This document shows positions 23,728 to 31,928 of a stretch of DNA of 64,000 bases, piece after piece (position 1 is the stretch's first letter; each line of letters starts with the position of its first letter). This DNA is from Paenibacillus silvisoli (lineage in GTDB: Bacteria; Bacillota; Bacilli; Paenibacillales; Paenibacillaceae), in contig NZ_CP133017.1 in NCBI RefSeq assembly GCF_030866765.1, forward strand, positions 3,516,001 through 3,580,000. Direction: 5' to 3'. A model generated the notes under the pieces. It worked only from the letters and a program-made list of their open reading frames with translations. It was not told where the DNA came from and made no database searches. The position numbers were made by a program, and so were the translations under genes.

Positions 23728-23768
23728 TATCTTAAATTAAAGATATAATGAACTGAGATAAATGTCAA
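23728..23768 (-). promoter_or_regulatory. mhq promoter with candidate MhqR operator
   Basis: TATCTTAAATTAAAGATA (23728-23745) is a near-perfect palindrome with the TATCT...AGATA ends of the Bacillus subtilis MhqR box. On the minus strand TTGACA (-35, 23763-23768) stands 17 bases from TATCTT (-10, 23740-23745), so the operator covers the -10 box. Confidence 0.7.
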
Positions 23769-23870
23769 CACTTAATTGTTCATTGGCATGGAAAGTATGC
23801 TTTACATTCCTTGATTTTCACGATATACTCCCCTTATGGAAAGCTTCCTTTCCACGAGGAGGGTGAACGC

Positions 23871-24077
23871 GTGAATAACCGTTTAGAAGAAATCCGCAAG
23901 CAACGCGGAATTAAGCAAGAAGAATTAGCGGCGGCACTTGAAGTGTCCAGGCAAACGATCGGCTCGCTGGAAAACGGGCGTTATAACCCATCCATCCTTT
24001 TAGCGTTCAAGATCGCTCGTTTTTTCGGTATGAGTATCGAAGAAATCTTTATTTATGAGGAGGATGAAAAAGGATGA
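23871..24077 (+). CDS. XRE-family HTH regulator
   Basis: 68 residues from GTG 23871 with GAGGAGGGTG upstream. A single helix-turn-helix domain: LEEIRKQRGIKQEELAAALE and SRQTIGSLENGRYNPS, followed by LLAFKIARFFGMSIEEIF. This is the short YozG/antitoxin-type repressor usually paired with a membrane protein. The stop overlaps the next gene's start (ATGA). The operator is unknown. Confidence 0.9.
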   Translation: MNNRLEEIRKQRGIKQEELAAALEVSRQTIGSLENGRYNPSILLAFKIARFFGMSIEEIFIYEEDEKG

Positions 24078-24505
24078 AAAAACCGATTTCTGCGTATCTT
24101 CTTACCGTTGCAGGCGTACTCCTGCTAGCTGGTGGCGTGTACTTCATCAAAACATTTGAAGATCCGCAAGGGATGCTGAGAGCGATGCTGTTTATCTGTG
24201 TTGGGCTTGGCAGTATGCTTTTCGGTCACGGTATGGGAGAAATCATCCTCCTAAGCGCTATGCAGAAAAATCCCGCCGCAGCAAAGCAGCTAGAGATTGA
24301 GAAGAATGACGAGCGTAATTTGGCAATCGCCAATCGGGCAAAAGCGAAAGCATATGACATGATGGTCTTGCTGTTCGGAGCCTTAATTTTATCCATTTCC
24401 TTGATGGGTATCGATTTATTTGTGGTACTGCTATTGGTTTTTGCCTATTTTTCTATCCTTGTTTATAACTCTTATTACCGTTTTAAGTACTATAACGAGA
24501 TGTAA
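24074..24505 (+). CDS. Membrane protein of the DUF2178/DUF6442-like family
   Basis: 143 residues. Four predicted membrane helices in two pairs, separated by a cytoplasmic segment IEKNDERNLAIANRAKAKAY, which is characteristic of DUF2178/DUF6442-like proteins. Its start overlaps the XRE gene by 4 bases, a common gene pair in Firmicutes. Biochemical function is not known. Confidence 0.8.
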   Translation: MKKPISAYLLTVAGVLLLAGGVYFIKTFEDPQGMLRAMLFICVGLGSMLFGHGMGEIILLSAMQKNPAAAKQLEIEKNDERNLAIANRAKAKAYDMMVLLFGALILSISLMGIDLFVVLLLVFAYFSILVYNSYYRFKYYNEM

Positions 24506-24511
24506 TTTATA

Positions 24512-24560
24512 AAAGGGACTGCCCCTGAGTCACGTACGCTGACTTAGGGGCAGTCCCTTT
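24512..24560. terminator. Strong bidirectional terminator
   Basis: AAAGGGACTGCCCCTgAGTCA pairs with TGACTtAGGGGCAGTCCCTTT, a 20-base-pair stem with one mismatch, ending the XRE/membrane pair. No gene lies in 24561-24652. Confidence 0.9.
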
Positions 24561-24652
24561 CATTAGTCCTTCACTGCTTCATACTTCTCGAATGCCTATT
24601 TCCAAATGAAATCCACAACAAGCTCGAGTGATACTCGCCCCCCAACACCACG

Positions 24653-25051
24653 CTAAACATGCACGACGATCGTCCCTGATTCAACGGTGACGGGATACGT
24701 CTCCACTTCAGGAAGCGCCTCGGCTTCAATCGTAACATCGTAGGTTTTGACCAGACATTTATGCGGGTCGAAAATCGATTTTCCGGTGGTAATATCAAAC
24801 TCCCAGCCGTGCCAGGGGCATCGCAAGATCTCGCCTTCCCTGCCATATCGATATTCCCCGGGCGCCGATGGAAGAGTCATGCCGGTTACGGTACCGACGC
24901 AGAGCGGCGCGCCTTGATGCGGACAGCTATTTTTGAGCGCGTAATACGTACCGTTCACGTTGAATACGCCGATCGGGCGTCCTTCCACAACCAGCATCCT
25001 TCTCGTTCCCGCCGGGAATTCGGCCACTGCTCCAATGACGTGGCTCCCCAT
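24653..25051 (-). CDS. Rieske 2Fe-2S ferredoxin-like protein
   Basis: 132 residues from ATG 25051 (GGAGGCGG upstream). Rieske motifs are CPHQGAPLCVG (C-x-H) and CPWHGWEFD (C-x-x-H), separated by about 38 residues. It is a single-domain electron carrier of a non-haem oxygenase system. No oxygenase alpha subunit is beside it. It is the last gene of a putative catabolic operon with an amidohydrolase and an enolase-superfamily enzyme. Confidence 0.9.
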   Translation of the reverse strand: MGSHVIGAVAEFPAGTRRMLVVEGRPIGVFNVNGTYYALKNSCPHQGAPLCVGTVTGMTLPSAPGEYRYGREGEILRCPWHGWEFDITTGKSIFDPHKCLVKTYDVTIEAEALPEVETYPVTVESGTIVVHV

Positions 25052-25068
25052 GTCGACCGCCTCCTCAA

Positions 25069-26160
25069 CTAAAGCTTGTACCATTCTTGCGCATTTTCGT
25101 AAAATATCCGGCGGTGCAGCGACTCCGGCAGCTTAGGAAACGCGCGGGTCGGGGAGTCGAAATCCCAATGCGGATAATCGCTGGAAAACATGAGAATATG
25201 CTCGGCGTCCATCATCTCGAATATTTGCAGCAAGTAGCCGTCGTTATCCGGTCTTTCCAGCGGCTGTGACGTAATCCGCACATGATCGCGCAAGTATTCG
25301 CTTGGTTTGCGTTTCAACCAAGGGACCTCATACCGGAGCGCTTTATATTCCGCGTCCAGCCGCCACATCAAGGGGGCAAGCCAAGAGACGCCGCCTTCGA
25401 CAAGGACGATCTTAAAGCCCGGAAATCGCTCGAACACGCCTTCCGTGAGAAAGCTTACCAGATGAGCCTGGAAACCAAGAGACAAACAGGTGTGCCATTC
25501 GATGTAATGGGTCGGGTATCCCGGAGACGGCTGCACGTTAATTCCCATCCCATCGGTACCGGGGTGAATGGCAAAAGGCAGTCCGAATTTCTCGCATGCT
25601 TCATAGATCGGATAGAACTGCCGCTGTCCGAACGGGGCACGGGCACCGGAATCGGTCATGACCTGGACGAAATGCGGATGTCCTGCCCACCGCTCGATTT
25701 CGCGAGCGGCGGCTTGCGGATCCTGCGTGTTCACCGTAATGGATCCTTTAAATACGCCGTCCGGATTATATTTGCTTAGCCACGTATCCGCGAGCCAATC
25801 GTTATAGGCCGATGCGATTGCGTTTCCGAAATCGGGATCGGGGTGCAGGTTGCAAAATGCGCGCGGCATCAGAATCGCATAGGCATATCCGTACTCGTCG
25901 ACGAGCTGTTTTCGAAGGAGCTCGGGATCGGAGCCCGATGGACCGCCCTGAGGAGGTCTTGCGTCCAAGCGGTCTCCATGCACGGGATTGCCGTAAAAGC
26001 CGCGTCCCCCTCCGTTATATCGTTCTCTCCAAGGCTGCTGCATGTATGATCGGATTTCCCCCGCGTTTCTAGGGTAAGGATGCACGTCGCAGTCAACTAT
26101 CCCCGTCCGTGTCTGCTTTTGTTCGATCTTTGTTACCTGCTGTTGTTCCATCTGTTCCAT
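25069..26160 (-). CDS. Amidohydrolase-2 family metal-dependent hydrolase/decarboxylase
   Basis: 363 residues. TIM-barrel of the ACMSD-type: VDCDVHPYP (D-x-H metal motif), PFAIHPGTDG, and late SSDYPHWDFDSP with the metal/catalytic Asp. This family includes decarboxylases and hydrolases of aromatic acid degradation. GGGAGGCG lies 11 bases upstream of the ATG. It is encoded between Rieske and enolase-superfamily genes, suggesting breakdown of an aromatic or sugar-acid substrate. Substrate unknown. Confidence 0.88.
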   Translation of the reverse strand: MEQMEQQQVTKIEQKQTRTGIVDCDVHPYPRNAGEIRSYMQQPWRERYNGGGRGFYGNPVHGDRLDARPPQGGPSGSDPELLRKQLVDEYGYAYAILMPRAFCNLHPDPDFGNAIASAYNDWLADTWLSKYNPDGVFKGSITVNTQDPQAAAREIERWAGHPHFVQVMTDSGARAPFGQRQFYPIYEACEKFGLPFAIHPGTDGMGINVQPSPGYPTHYIEWHTCLSLGFQAHLVSFLTEGVFERFPGFKIVLVEGGVSWLAPLMWRLDAEYKALRYEVPWLKRKPSEYLRDHVRITSQPLERPDNDGYLLQIFEMMDAEHILMFSSDYPHWDFDSPTRAFPKLPESLHRRIFYENAQEWYKL

Positions 26161-26191
26161 CTCTTCCGATCGCCTCCCTTGCCAGTGGCAT

Positions 26192-27280
26192 TTACATAAT
26201 CGAAATGGCCGTTTCTCTTACCTTCTTTTCGTTTACCTCTAATCCAAGCCCCGGACCATCCGGCACAAACAGATAACCGTCTTTAATCTCCAATTGATTA
26301 TGAAATAACGCTGACAGCTTATCATTGTGTCCCGTAAACTCCTGATGGTACATCGCATTGGAGACGGAAGCGCAGAAGTGTAAACTTGCCGCAGTTCCGA
26401 TTGTCGGCTGGGTGTTATGCACGACGATCGGTTTACTCCAAGCTTCGCACAGGGCGGCAATTTTTTTGGCTTCCGTGATTCCGCCGCATTTGACTAAATC
26501 CGGTTGAATAATATCGGCTTTGCCTTGCAGAATGAGATCGCGGAATTGCCAGAGCGTATATTCATGCTCCCCTGCGCTGACCGGGGTATCAAGCGCATCC
26601 GCAACCTGTGCCATAGCCAAGTAATCATATTGAGGCGTCGGTTCCTCGAACCATGCAAGTCCAACATGCTCTTCCAGATAGCGTCCGATTTGAATCGCTT
26701 TATGCGCGGAATATCCATTGTTCGCATCGAAGCCGATTTGCACCTCGTCTCCTACCGCGGCGCGAATCGCCTTCATCATAGGGACAGCAGGATCGTTCGA
26801 GATCTCTCCCTTTAAAGGCCCGTAATTCATGCGTAATTTAAGCACCGTGAACCCTTTTTCCACCTGAGAGCTCATGATGCGGGCAACTTCGTCGGCCGTT
26901 GCTTTTCCATCCCAGCCGTAGCTGTAATAAATGTTCACCCGATCCCGAAACCTGCCTCCTTGCAGCTGATAGATCGGTTTATTCGTTGCTTTGCCGATAA
27001 TGTCCCACATGGCAAGATCAATGCCTGACATCGCTTCCGATTGCGCGCCCGACGGGCCGAGTTTATAAGGCGCAAGCAGCATCTTCTGCCACAGCACTTC
27101 AACATCGAACGGGTTACCGCCGATAATATGCGGCTTTAATGCATGGACGGCCATGGCTTGAAGAACATGTCCGCCCATGGGCGAGCACTCCCCCCAACCG
27201 CTAATCCCTTCATCAGTCTCCAATTTGATAAACAGACTGCCCCAAGGAAAAAGAAACGTGGTCATATTGGTTATTTTCAC
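26192..27280 (-). CDS. Mandelate racemase/muconate lactonizing enzyme family protein
   Basis: 362 residues from GTG 27280 with AAGGAGG upstream. An enolase-superfamily enzyme: the capping domain holds GWGECSPMGG, and the barrel has KLRMN (catalytic Lys region), IGFDANNGYS, AWFEEPTP, SAGEHEYT and VVHNTQPT (metal Asp/Glu/Glu and catalytic His). Members abstract the alpha-proton of carboxylates, for example acid-sugar dehydratases. First gene of the operon, with the amidohydrolase and Rieske downstream. Substrate unknown. Confidence 0.88.
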   Translation of the reverse strand: MKITNMTTFLFPWGSLFIKLETDEGISGWGECSPMGGHVLQAMAVHALKPHIIGGNPFDVEVLWQKMLLAPYKLGPSGAQSEAMSGIDLAMWDIIGKATNKPIYQLQGGRFRDRVNIYYSYGWDGKATADEVARIMSSQVEKGFTVLKLRMNYGPLKGEISNDPAVPMMKAIRAAVGDEVQIGFDANNGYSAHKAIQIGRYLEEHVGLAWFEEPTPQYDYLAMAQVADALDTPVSAGEHEYTLWQFRDLILQGKADIIQPDLVKCGGITEAKKIAALCEAWSKPIVVHNTQPTIGTAASLHFCASVSNAMYHQEFTGHNDKLSALFHNQLEIKDGYLFVPDGPGLGLEVNEKKVRETAISIM

Positions 27281-27354
27281 GGGTATGCCTCCTTGTGAAA
27301 CGAATATTTAATATATTCTACATATTCTGTTCATGTATAAAATTTCCTTCAAAC

Positions 27355-27386
27355 AATAAAAGAAGCCTTCGATATCAATCGAAGGC
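27355..27386 (-). terminator. Terminator of the HupE-like gene
   Basis: GCCTTCGAT/ATCGAAGGC with a 4-base loop, followed on the minus strand by TTCTTTTATT. Confidence 0.85.
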
Positions 27387-27401
27387 TCGACGGAAAACGG
27401 T

Positions 27402-28496
27402 CTAGAATGCACGTTCGATAAACCACGCAAATCCAAATAAAAGCACGGCCGTTGAGATGCTCGGCGTCACCCATTTATTGATGCGCGCGAAGTTCTTGCT
27501 TAGGTAGAGAAGTATCGGGAACACAAGGGAAACGATAAGAAGCTGCCCTGCTTCAATCCCCACATTAAACGATATAAGCGCAGTTGCCAAATGGCTTTTG
27601 CCTAGATGGAGCTCGGATAGAATGCCTGCAAATCCAAAGCCATGAATGAGTCCAAAGGCAAATGCGATCCAAGGCGCATGCTTGGAATCGGGATTGAAAA
27701 TGTTCTTAAGCGCCACATACACAATGCTGAGCGCAATGGCCGATTCCACGAATTTCCCAGGAAGCTGCACGAATTCGAGTGTCGCAAGCGCAAGCGTCAT
27801 GCTATGCGCAATGGTAAAGGCCGTGACGAGGGACAAGATATGACGGACCTTCATCGCGCCAATCAACAGGCTGATTACAAACAAAATATGGTCATAGCCC
27901 GTAAAAATGTGTTTTAAGCCAAGCACGAAGAATTGCTTTATCTTCGTGAAAGCGCTCATTTCACCGATATTCAGCTCTCTGACTTCGTAGGTAAAGATGA
28001 ATTCCTGCTGCTTACCGCCCATGATCACTTTCGCCATATTCGCATGACTCGGGTCGCTCTCTTCAAAGATGGCATCGTATTGGACGATCAGGTTTTCCGG
28101 CGCCTTTGTTAGGGCATACGAAATCGAAAGAATCGTAAAGAGCTTTTCATTTATCGTCTCCATGCCGATTTCAGTTATGGTTCCTTCAATGGGCAAGCTG
28201 TCCACATACATCCGGATGTGTGTATTCAAATATTCCTCAATCGGAACCTTATTTGCGCTGGTTATGGATTGGAGCCTTTCTGGAACCGCGTTCGCTTCTT
28301 CATCGACCTGAAACCCGATGGCATGGCTTAGTTCGACCGCATCCAATTGAAGCTGGTATGCAATGCCGGTGTTCTTCACTTCAATTAATGAATATCCTTC
28401 ACTGTTACTAGCGTGGGCGCTGGCAAACGAAGGAGCAATGACAAGCATCAGTACAATCAATACGAAAAGCCATCTGCATCTCACGATCTCTGGCAC
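27402..28496 (-). CDS. HupE/UreJ-2 family membrane protein
   Basis: 364 residues from GTG 28496. An N-terminal signal (LFVLIVLMLVIAPSFASA), a soluble extracytoplasmic part of about 160 residues, then about six helices with KHIFTGYDHILFVISLLIGA, TAFTIAHSMTLALA and GLIHGFGFAGIL. The His/Asp-bearing HupE/UreJ-2 signature is present. HupE relatives move nickel or other divalent metals. No hydrogenase or urease lies nearby, so the metal is uncertain. It follows the PHP-domain gene closely. Confidence 0.85.
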   Translation of the reverse strand: MPEIVRCRWLFVLIVLMLVIAPSFASAHASNSEGYSLIEVKNTGIAYQLQLDAVELSHAIGFQVDEEANAVPERLQSITSANKVPIEEYLNTHIRMYVDSLPIEGTITEIGMETINEKLFTILSISYALTKAPENLIVQYDAIFEESDPSHANMAKVIMGGKQQEFIFTYEVRELNIGEMSAFTKIKQFFVLGLKHIFTGYDHILFVISLLIGAMKVRHILSLVTAFTIAHSMTLALATLEFVQLPGKFVESAIALSIVYVALKNIFNPDSKHAPWIAFAFGLIHGFGFAGILSELHLGKSHLATALISFNVGIEAGQLLIVSLVFPILLYLSKNFARINKWVTPSISTAVLLFGFAWFIERAF

Positions 28497-28515
28497 AACC
28501 CTTCTTCATGAATAA

Positions 28516-28540
28516 GAAGGGGAGCATGGCGCTCCCCTTC
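28516..28540 (-). terminator. Hairpin between PHP-domain and HupE-like genes
   Basis: Perfect 10-base stem GAAGGGGAGC/GCTCCCCTTC with a 5-base loop, followed on the minus strand by TTATTC. A terminator, or an attenuator that reduces HupE expression if the two genes share a promoter. Confidence 0.7.
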
Positions 28541-28549
28541 CTCGGAGCG

Positions 28550-30043
28550 TTACTTTGCTTGCAGGAAGATCGGGTTCGAGTAGAACCACAAATCCGACCA
28601 CGGATTTTCGCCTTTCGGGTCAAGCATCGGCTCAAGTTCATTGGTATTCGTACCGCGAACCCGAATGTAGCTGTCTTTGTTCACGTTTTTTAGCTTATAC
28701 GTAATCGTAATAGCCTCCCCGTCTCGCTGCCAGCTGCTCTCATCGAAACGCGCAATGACTTTAGTCGTTGGGTTTGCCGCCGTGGAACGATCATCCACCT
28801 TACCCGTGACTTCGCCCATGATCAGATCCACTCTATTCACCTTCGGATTTTCGCCGTGGTTGTTCTGCGCATTCGGATCTTTGAACGTGATGGTAACCGT
28901 TACGTCTTTGCCGTTTCCAGGAATTTGCAGCGTTTCACCGATCGATGCGCGGTTTCCATTCGATTGCGCATGTGCGGGGGACTTGCCCGCGGCTTGCGCG
29001 GTCACGTCGAGCTGGCTGATCAGGTCGCCCGTGGTTACGAAAATACGGCCGTTGCGCAGTCCGTCCAGGATGCTGTCGTACGAATCCTGTGCCTTGACGT
29101 ACGTTTTGGAATATTCGCCTGGCCAGAAGTCGCTCCCGCCATCGCGCCAGTTCACATGGGAATCCGACGTGGAGGTAATCCACCAATGACGGCCTTCACC
29201 CAGCATGGAATCCCACAGACCTCCAACCTTGGCCGACATTTGGTCAAAACCGCCCATCGTTGCATAGTTGCCATAGCCGCCGCGGTCGCCTTTCGGATCG
29301 ATGGAGCCGTCACGATTGATGGCGCCAGCCTGGTGTCCAGGCGCTCCTTCCATACCAACGGAAACGTTCGGCGCCGTATCGTTCCAGGTACGGAACTCTT
29401 GCGGCGTGTCCTGACCCCATTTGGTTTCGCCGCTTGCCGAGCGCGCCGGGTGATTGGCGAATAGTACAGGGGCTACGTCCAGATTTTTCATATAGTTGAG
29501 CGCATCGACCATGTTGGTGTCCGTGTCGCGCTGCGGATCTGTCGGGAACGGATCGCGCTTGTTGAATTTGCTTTCGATATCATACAGTGTCAGCGACTCG
29601 GCATTCGACTTCGGGATGATGAGAGAACTATGGTCAGCGGCCGGCGTATCGAATTCCATGCCGTAGAACAGCTTTAGGTCAGGATTCTCGGCGCGGGCTT
29701 TCAGCACCTCAGGGTATGCTTGCTCCAGGTTGACTTTGGAGTGGTTTGGACCGCCATGGTCGGTTGAAACCATCCAGTCGAGCCCATACGAGCTTGCCAT
29801 TGCGGCATTCTTCTCGATCGGGTAAATCGCGTCTCCCGCACGGATCGGGGTCGGCGGATTCGTTGTGTTATCCCAGCCAACGCTCCATTCACTGTGCACG
29901 TGGTGATCACCTGCAAGCCACTGCATGTCCGTTTTTTCGGCTGATGCCTTAGGTACGCTAAAACCATCGGTAAGACCTTGAGCGGTTACGGCCACGGTAG
30001 CCATTGCCGTTACTGCCAGCATCGGGAGTGCTTTACGTTTCAT
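28550..30043 (-). CDS. Secreted PHP-domain metallo-phosphoesterase (CehA/McbA type)
   Basis: 497 residues from ATG 30043 (GAGGG 8 bases upstream). A signal peptide (residues 1-25) is followed by the PHP fold: DHHVHSEWSVG, MVSTDHGGPNH, FYGMEFDTP, LFANHPARS and STSDSHVNW, which provide the His/Asp metal cluster. The C-terminal half is beta-rich. PHP domains are predicted phosphoesterases. The promoter holds a strong Pho box, so phosphate starvation control and phosphate scavenging outside the membrane are the natural reading. Confidence 0.88.
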   Translation of the reverse strand: MKRKALPMLAVTAMATVAVTAQGLTDGFSVPKASAEKTDMQWLAGDHHVHSEWSVGWDNTTNPPTPIRAGDAIYPIEKNAAMASSYGLDWMVSTDHGGPNHSKVNLEQAYPEVLKARAENPDLKLFYGMEFDTPAADHSSLIIPKSNAESLTLYDIESKFNKRDPFPTDPQRDTDTNMVDALNYMKNLDVAPVLFANHPARSASGETKWGQDTPQEFRTWNDTAPNVSVGMEGAPGHQAGAINRDGSIDPKGDRGGYGNYATMGGFDQMSAKVGGLWDSMLGEGRHWWITSTSDSHVNWRDGGSDFWPGEYSKTYVKAQDSYDSILDGLRNGRIFVTTGDLISQLDVTAQAAGKSPAHAQSNGNRASIGETLQIPGNGKDVTVTITFKDPNAQNNHGENPKVNRVDLIMGEVTGKVDDRSTAANPTTKVIARFDESSWQRDGEAITITYKLKNVNKDSYIRVRGTNTNELEPMLDPKGENPWSDLWFYSNPIFLQAK

Positions 30044-30095
30044 CTTCAAAACCCTCTTCAAAACTCTCAACTCCTTATGTGTAAGATTCGGTAAT

Positions 30096-30159
30096 AGAAT
30101 AGATGTAGTATGTAAACTTGGAAACAATTACAGGTAAAGGTTATGTAAGGATTCTGTAA
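30096..30159 (-). promoter_or_regulatory. Pho box and -10 of the PHP-domain gene
   Basis: On the minus strand TTACAG (30154-30159), TTACAT (30143-30148), TTACCT (30132-30137), a degenerate TGTTTC (30121-30126) and TTACAT (30110-30115) recur exactly every 11 bases, matching the TT(A/C/T)ACA repeats bound by PhoP of Bacillus. A TATTCT -10 (30096-30101) stands 8 bases after the last repeat. Confidence 0.8.
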
Positions 30160-30231
30160 TGAAAGGAAGGTTGATAGATTGATATTAATAAAATGGGCTC
30201 CCTGAATTAGCAGGCCACTGAAAAAGTTCTT

Positions 30232-30270
30232 AAAGAGCAAGCACCTCATTTTTTGAGGAGCTTGCTCTTT
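30232..30270. terminator. IS-internal upstream hairpin
   Basis: AAAGAGCAAGC pairs with GCTTGCTCTTT, with an inner CTCA/TGAG stem and following T-run. It lies between the left end and the transposase start, and would block transcription entering from the outside. Confidence 0.8.
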
Positions 30271-30312
30271 TTTGCTTTATAATAGAGTTAATACGAGGAA
30301 GTAGGTGACGGG

Positions 30313-31764
30313 ATGATTCAACAACAGCAAGAACTAATGATTAGCCCTTATGCGGCGCTATACGATATTGTGGTGCCAAAGGATAACATGCTGCGGCAAA
30401 TCAATGCGCTGGTGGATTTTTCATTCATCTATGACGAATTGAAAAGTAAGTACTGTCTGCACAACGGTCGCAATGCCATCGATCCCATTCGGATGTTTAA
30501 ATATTTGCTGCTCAAAGCGATTTTCGATCTCTCCGATGCCGATATTGTAGAACGCTCCCGATACGATATGTCGTTTAAATACTTCTTGAACATGGCGCCC
30601 GAAGATCCGGTCATCGATGCAAGTTCACTAACGAAGTTTCGTAAGCTGCGGCTGAAAGACACAAACATGCTGGACCTCTTGATTGGAAAAACAGTCACCA
30701 TCGCGATTGAACAGGGAATTCTAAAGAGCACGTCCATCATCGTAGATGCAACACATTCCAAAGCGCGTTACAACCAACAAACGCCTCGGGAAGTACTTCA
30801 GGATCGCGCTCGCAAACTGCGAAAAGCTATCTATGCCGTAGACGAATCCATGAAAGCTAAACTCCCAGTTAAGAACGCTAACGATGTGCTGGAGGATGAA
30901 CTAGCTTACTGCAACAACCTGATTCAGTTCCTTGAAACAACGACTAGCACCACCCAAATCCCCAAGGTTCTGGAGCCACTTAACCTGTTGAAGGAAACGG
31001 TGCAAGATGATACAGAACGCCTGCAGCAGCAAAACGATCCCGATGCGCGTGTCGGTCACAAGACAGCAGATAGCTCCTTTTTTGGGTACAAAACGCATCT
31101 TGCGATGACAGAAGAACGGATTATTACCGCAGCAATTGTCACGACTGGCGAAAAGAATGATGGGAAACAACTGCAGACGCTCATCGAGAAAAGCCAAGCA
31201 GCCGGCATGGAGGTCAAGACGGTTATTGGGGACACAGCTTATTCGGAGAAAGACAACCTGCTGTACAGTAAGGAGCACGACTTGACGTTAATCTCCAAGC
31301 TCAACCCCCTCATTACGCAAGGCGGACGGAAGAAAGAAGACGAATTCGAATTCAACAAAGATGCAGGCATGTATGTGTGCAAAGCCGGTCATCTGGCGAT
31401 TCGAAGAGCGCGCCAGGGCAAAAAAGGCGTTGGGGCAAACCAAACCGACACGTACTATTTCGACGTTGAGACGTGTAAGCAGTGTCCACTCAAGGAAGGT
31501 TGTTATAAGGAAGGTGCCAAGAGCAAAACCTACTCCGTCAGCATAAAGTCCGACGTACATACAGAGCAGATGAGCTTTCAGGAAAGTGACGCCTTTAAAG
31601 AGAAGGCGAAGGAACGGTACAAGATTGAAGCGAAGAACAGCGAGCTTAAACACCGACACGGGTATGATGTAGCCACGACCTCGAGTCTATTAGGCATGGA
31701 GCTACAAGGGGCTATGGCGATCTTCGCCGTCAACTTGAAGCGAATCTTGAAATTAGTGGATTAA
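30313..31764 (+). CDS. IS1182-family transposase
   Basis: 483 residues, full length. N-terminal DUF772 region (LVDFSFIYDELKSKYC, GRNAIDPIRMFKYLLLK), DDE residues in IIVDATHSKAR, KTVIGDTAYSEKDN and a late Glu in YKIEAKNSELKHRHGYD. The Cys pair region (CKQCPLKEGCYKEG) is the usual zinc-like C-x2-C-x4-C. Start ATG 30313 has GAAGTAGGTGACGGG upstream. No frameshift was seen, so it may be active. Confidence 0.95.
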   Translation: MIQQQQELMISPYAALYDIVVPKDNMLRQINALVDFSFIYDELKSKYCLHNGRNAIDPIRMFKYLLLKAIFDLSDADIVERSRYDMSFKYFLNMAPEDPVIDASSLTKFRKLRLKDTNMLDLLIGKTVTIAIEQGILKSTSIIVDATHSKARYNQQTPREVLQDRARKLRKAIYAVDESMKAKLPVKNANDVLEDELAYCNNLIQFLETTTSTTQIPKVLEPLNLLKETVQDDTERLQQQNDPDARVGHKTADSSFFGYKTHLAMTEERIITAAIVTTGEKNDGKQLQTLIEKSQAAGMEVKTVIGDTAYSEKDNLLYSKEHDLTLISKLNPLITQGGRKKEDEFEFNKDAGMYVCKAGHLAIRRARQGKKGVGANQTDTYYFDVETCKQCPLKEGCYKEGAKSKTYSVSIKSDVHTEQMSFQESDAFKEKAKERYKIEAKNSELKHRHGYDVATTSSLLGMELQGAMAIFAVNLKRILKLVD

Positions 31765-31775
31765 AAAAGAGTAAC

Positions 31776-31825
31776 AAAAAAGACAGCCCACCATCCAAAT
31801 TCCGGATGATTGGCTGTCTTTTTTG
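31776..31825. terminator. IS-internal terminator after transposase
   Basis: AAAAAAGACAGCC pairs with GGCTGTCTTTTTT, with an inner ATCC/GGAT stem. T-runs on both strands. Confidence 0.9.
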
Positions 31826-31928
31826 TTAGTTCGAAAAACTTCAGCCCAATTAGCTTAGTTCTTCAGTGGCCTGCTGAATTAGGGAGCCCATTTTATTTTG
31901 AGTATTAAGTTGGAATGGAATCTGGAGG

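Larger units (their letters stand above)
30195..31889 (+). mobile_element. IS1182-family insertion sequence
   Basis: About 1.7 kb, bounded by 28-base inverted repeats beginning GGGCTCCCTGAATTAGCAGG on the left and GGGCTCCCTAATTCAGCAGG on the right (inverted), with two mismatches. Outside both ends lies an 8-base inverted AATAAAAT/ATTTTATT, so the element either has longer ends or entered a palindrome. It carries one intact transposase gene plus its own flanking hairpins. Confidence 0.88.
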
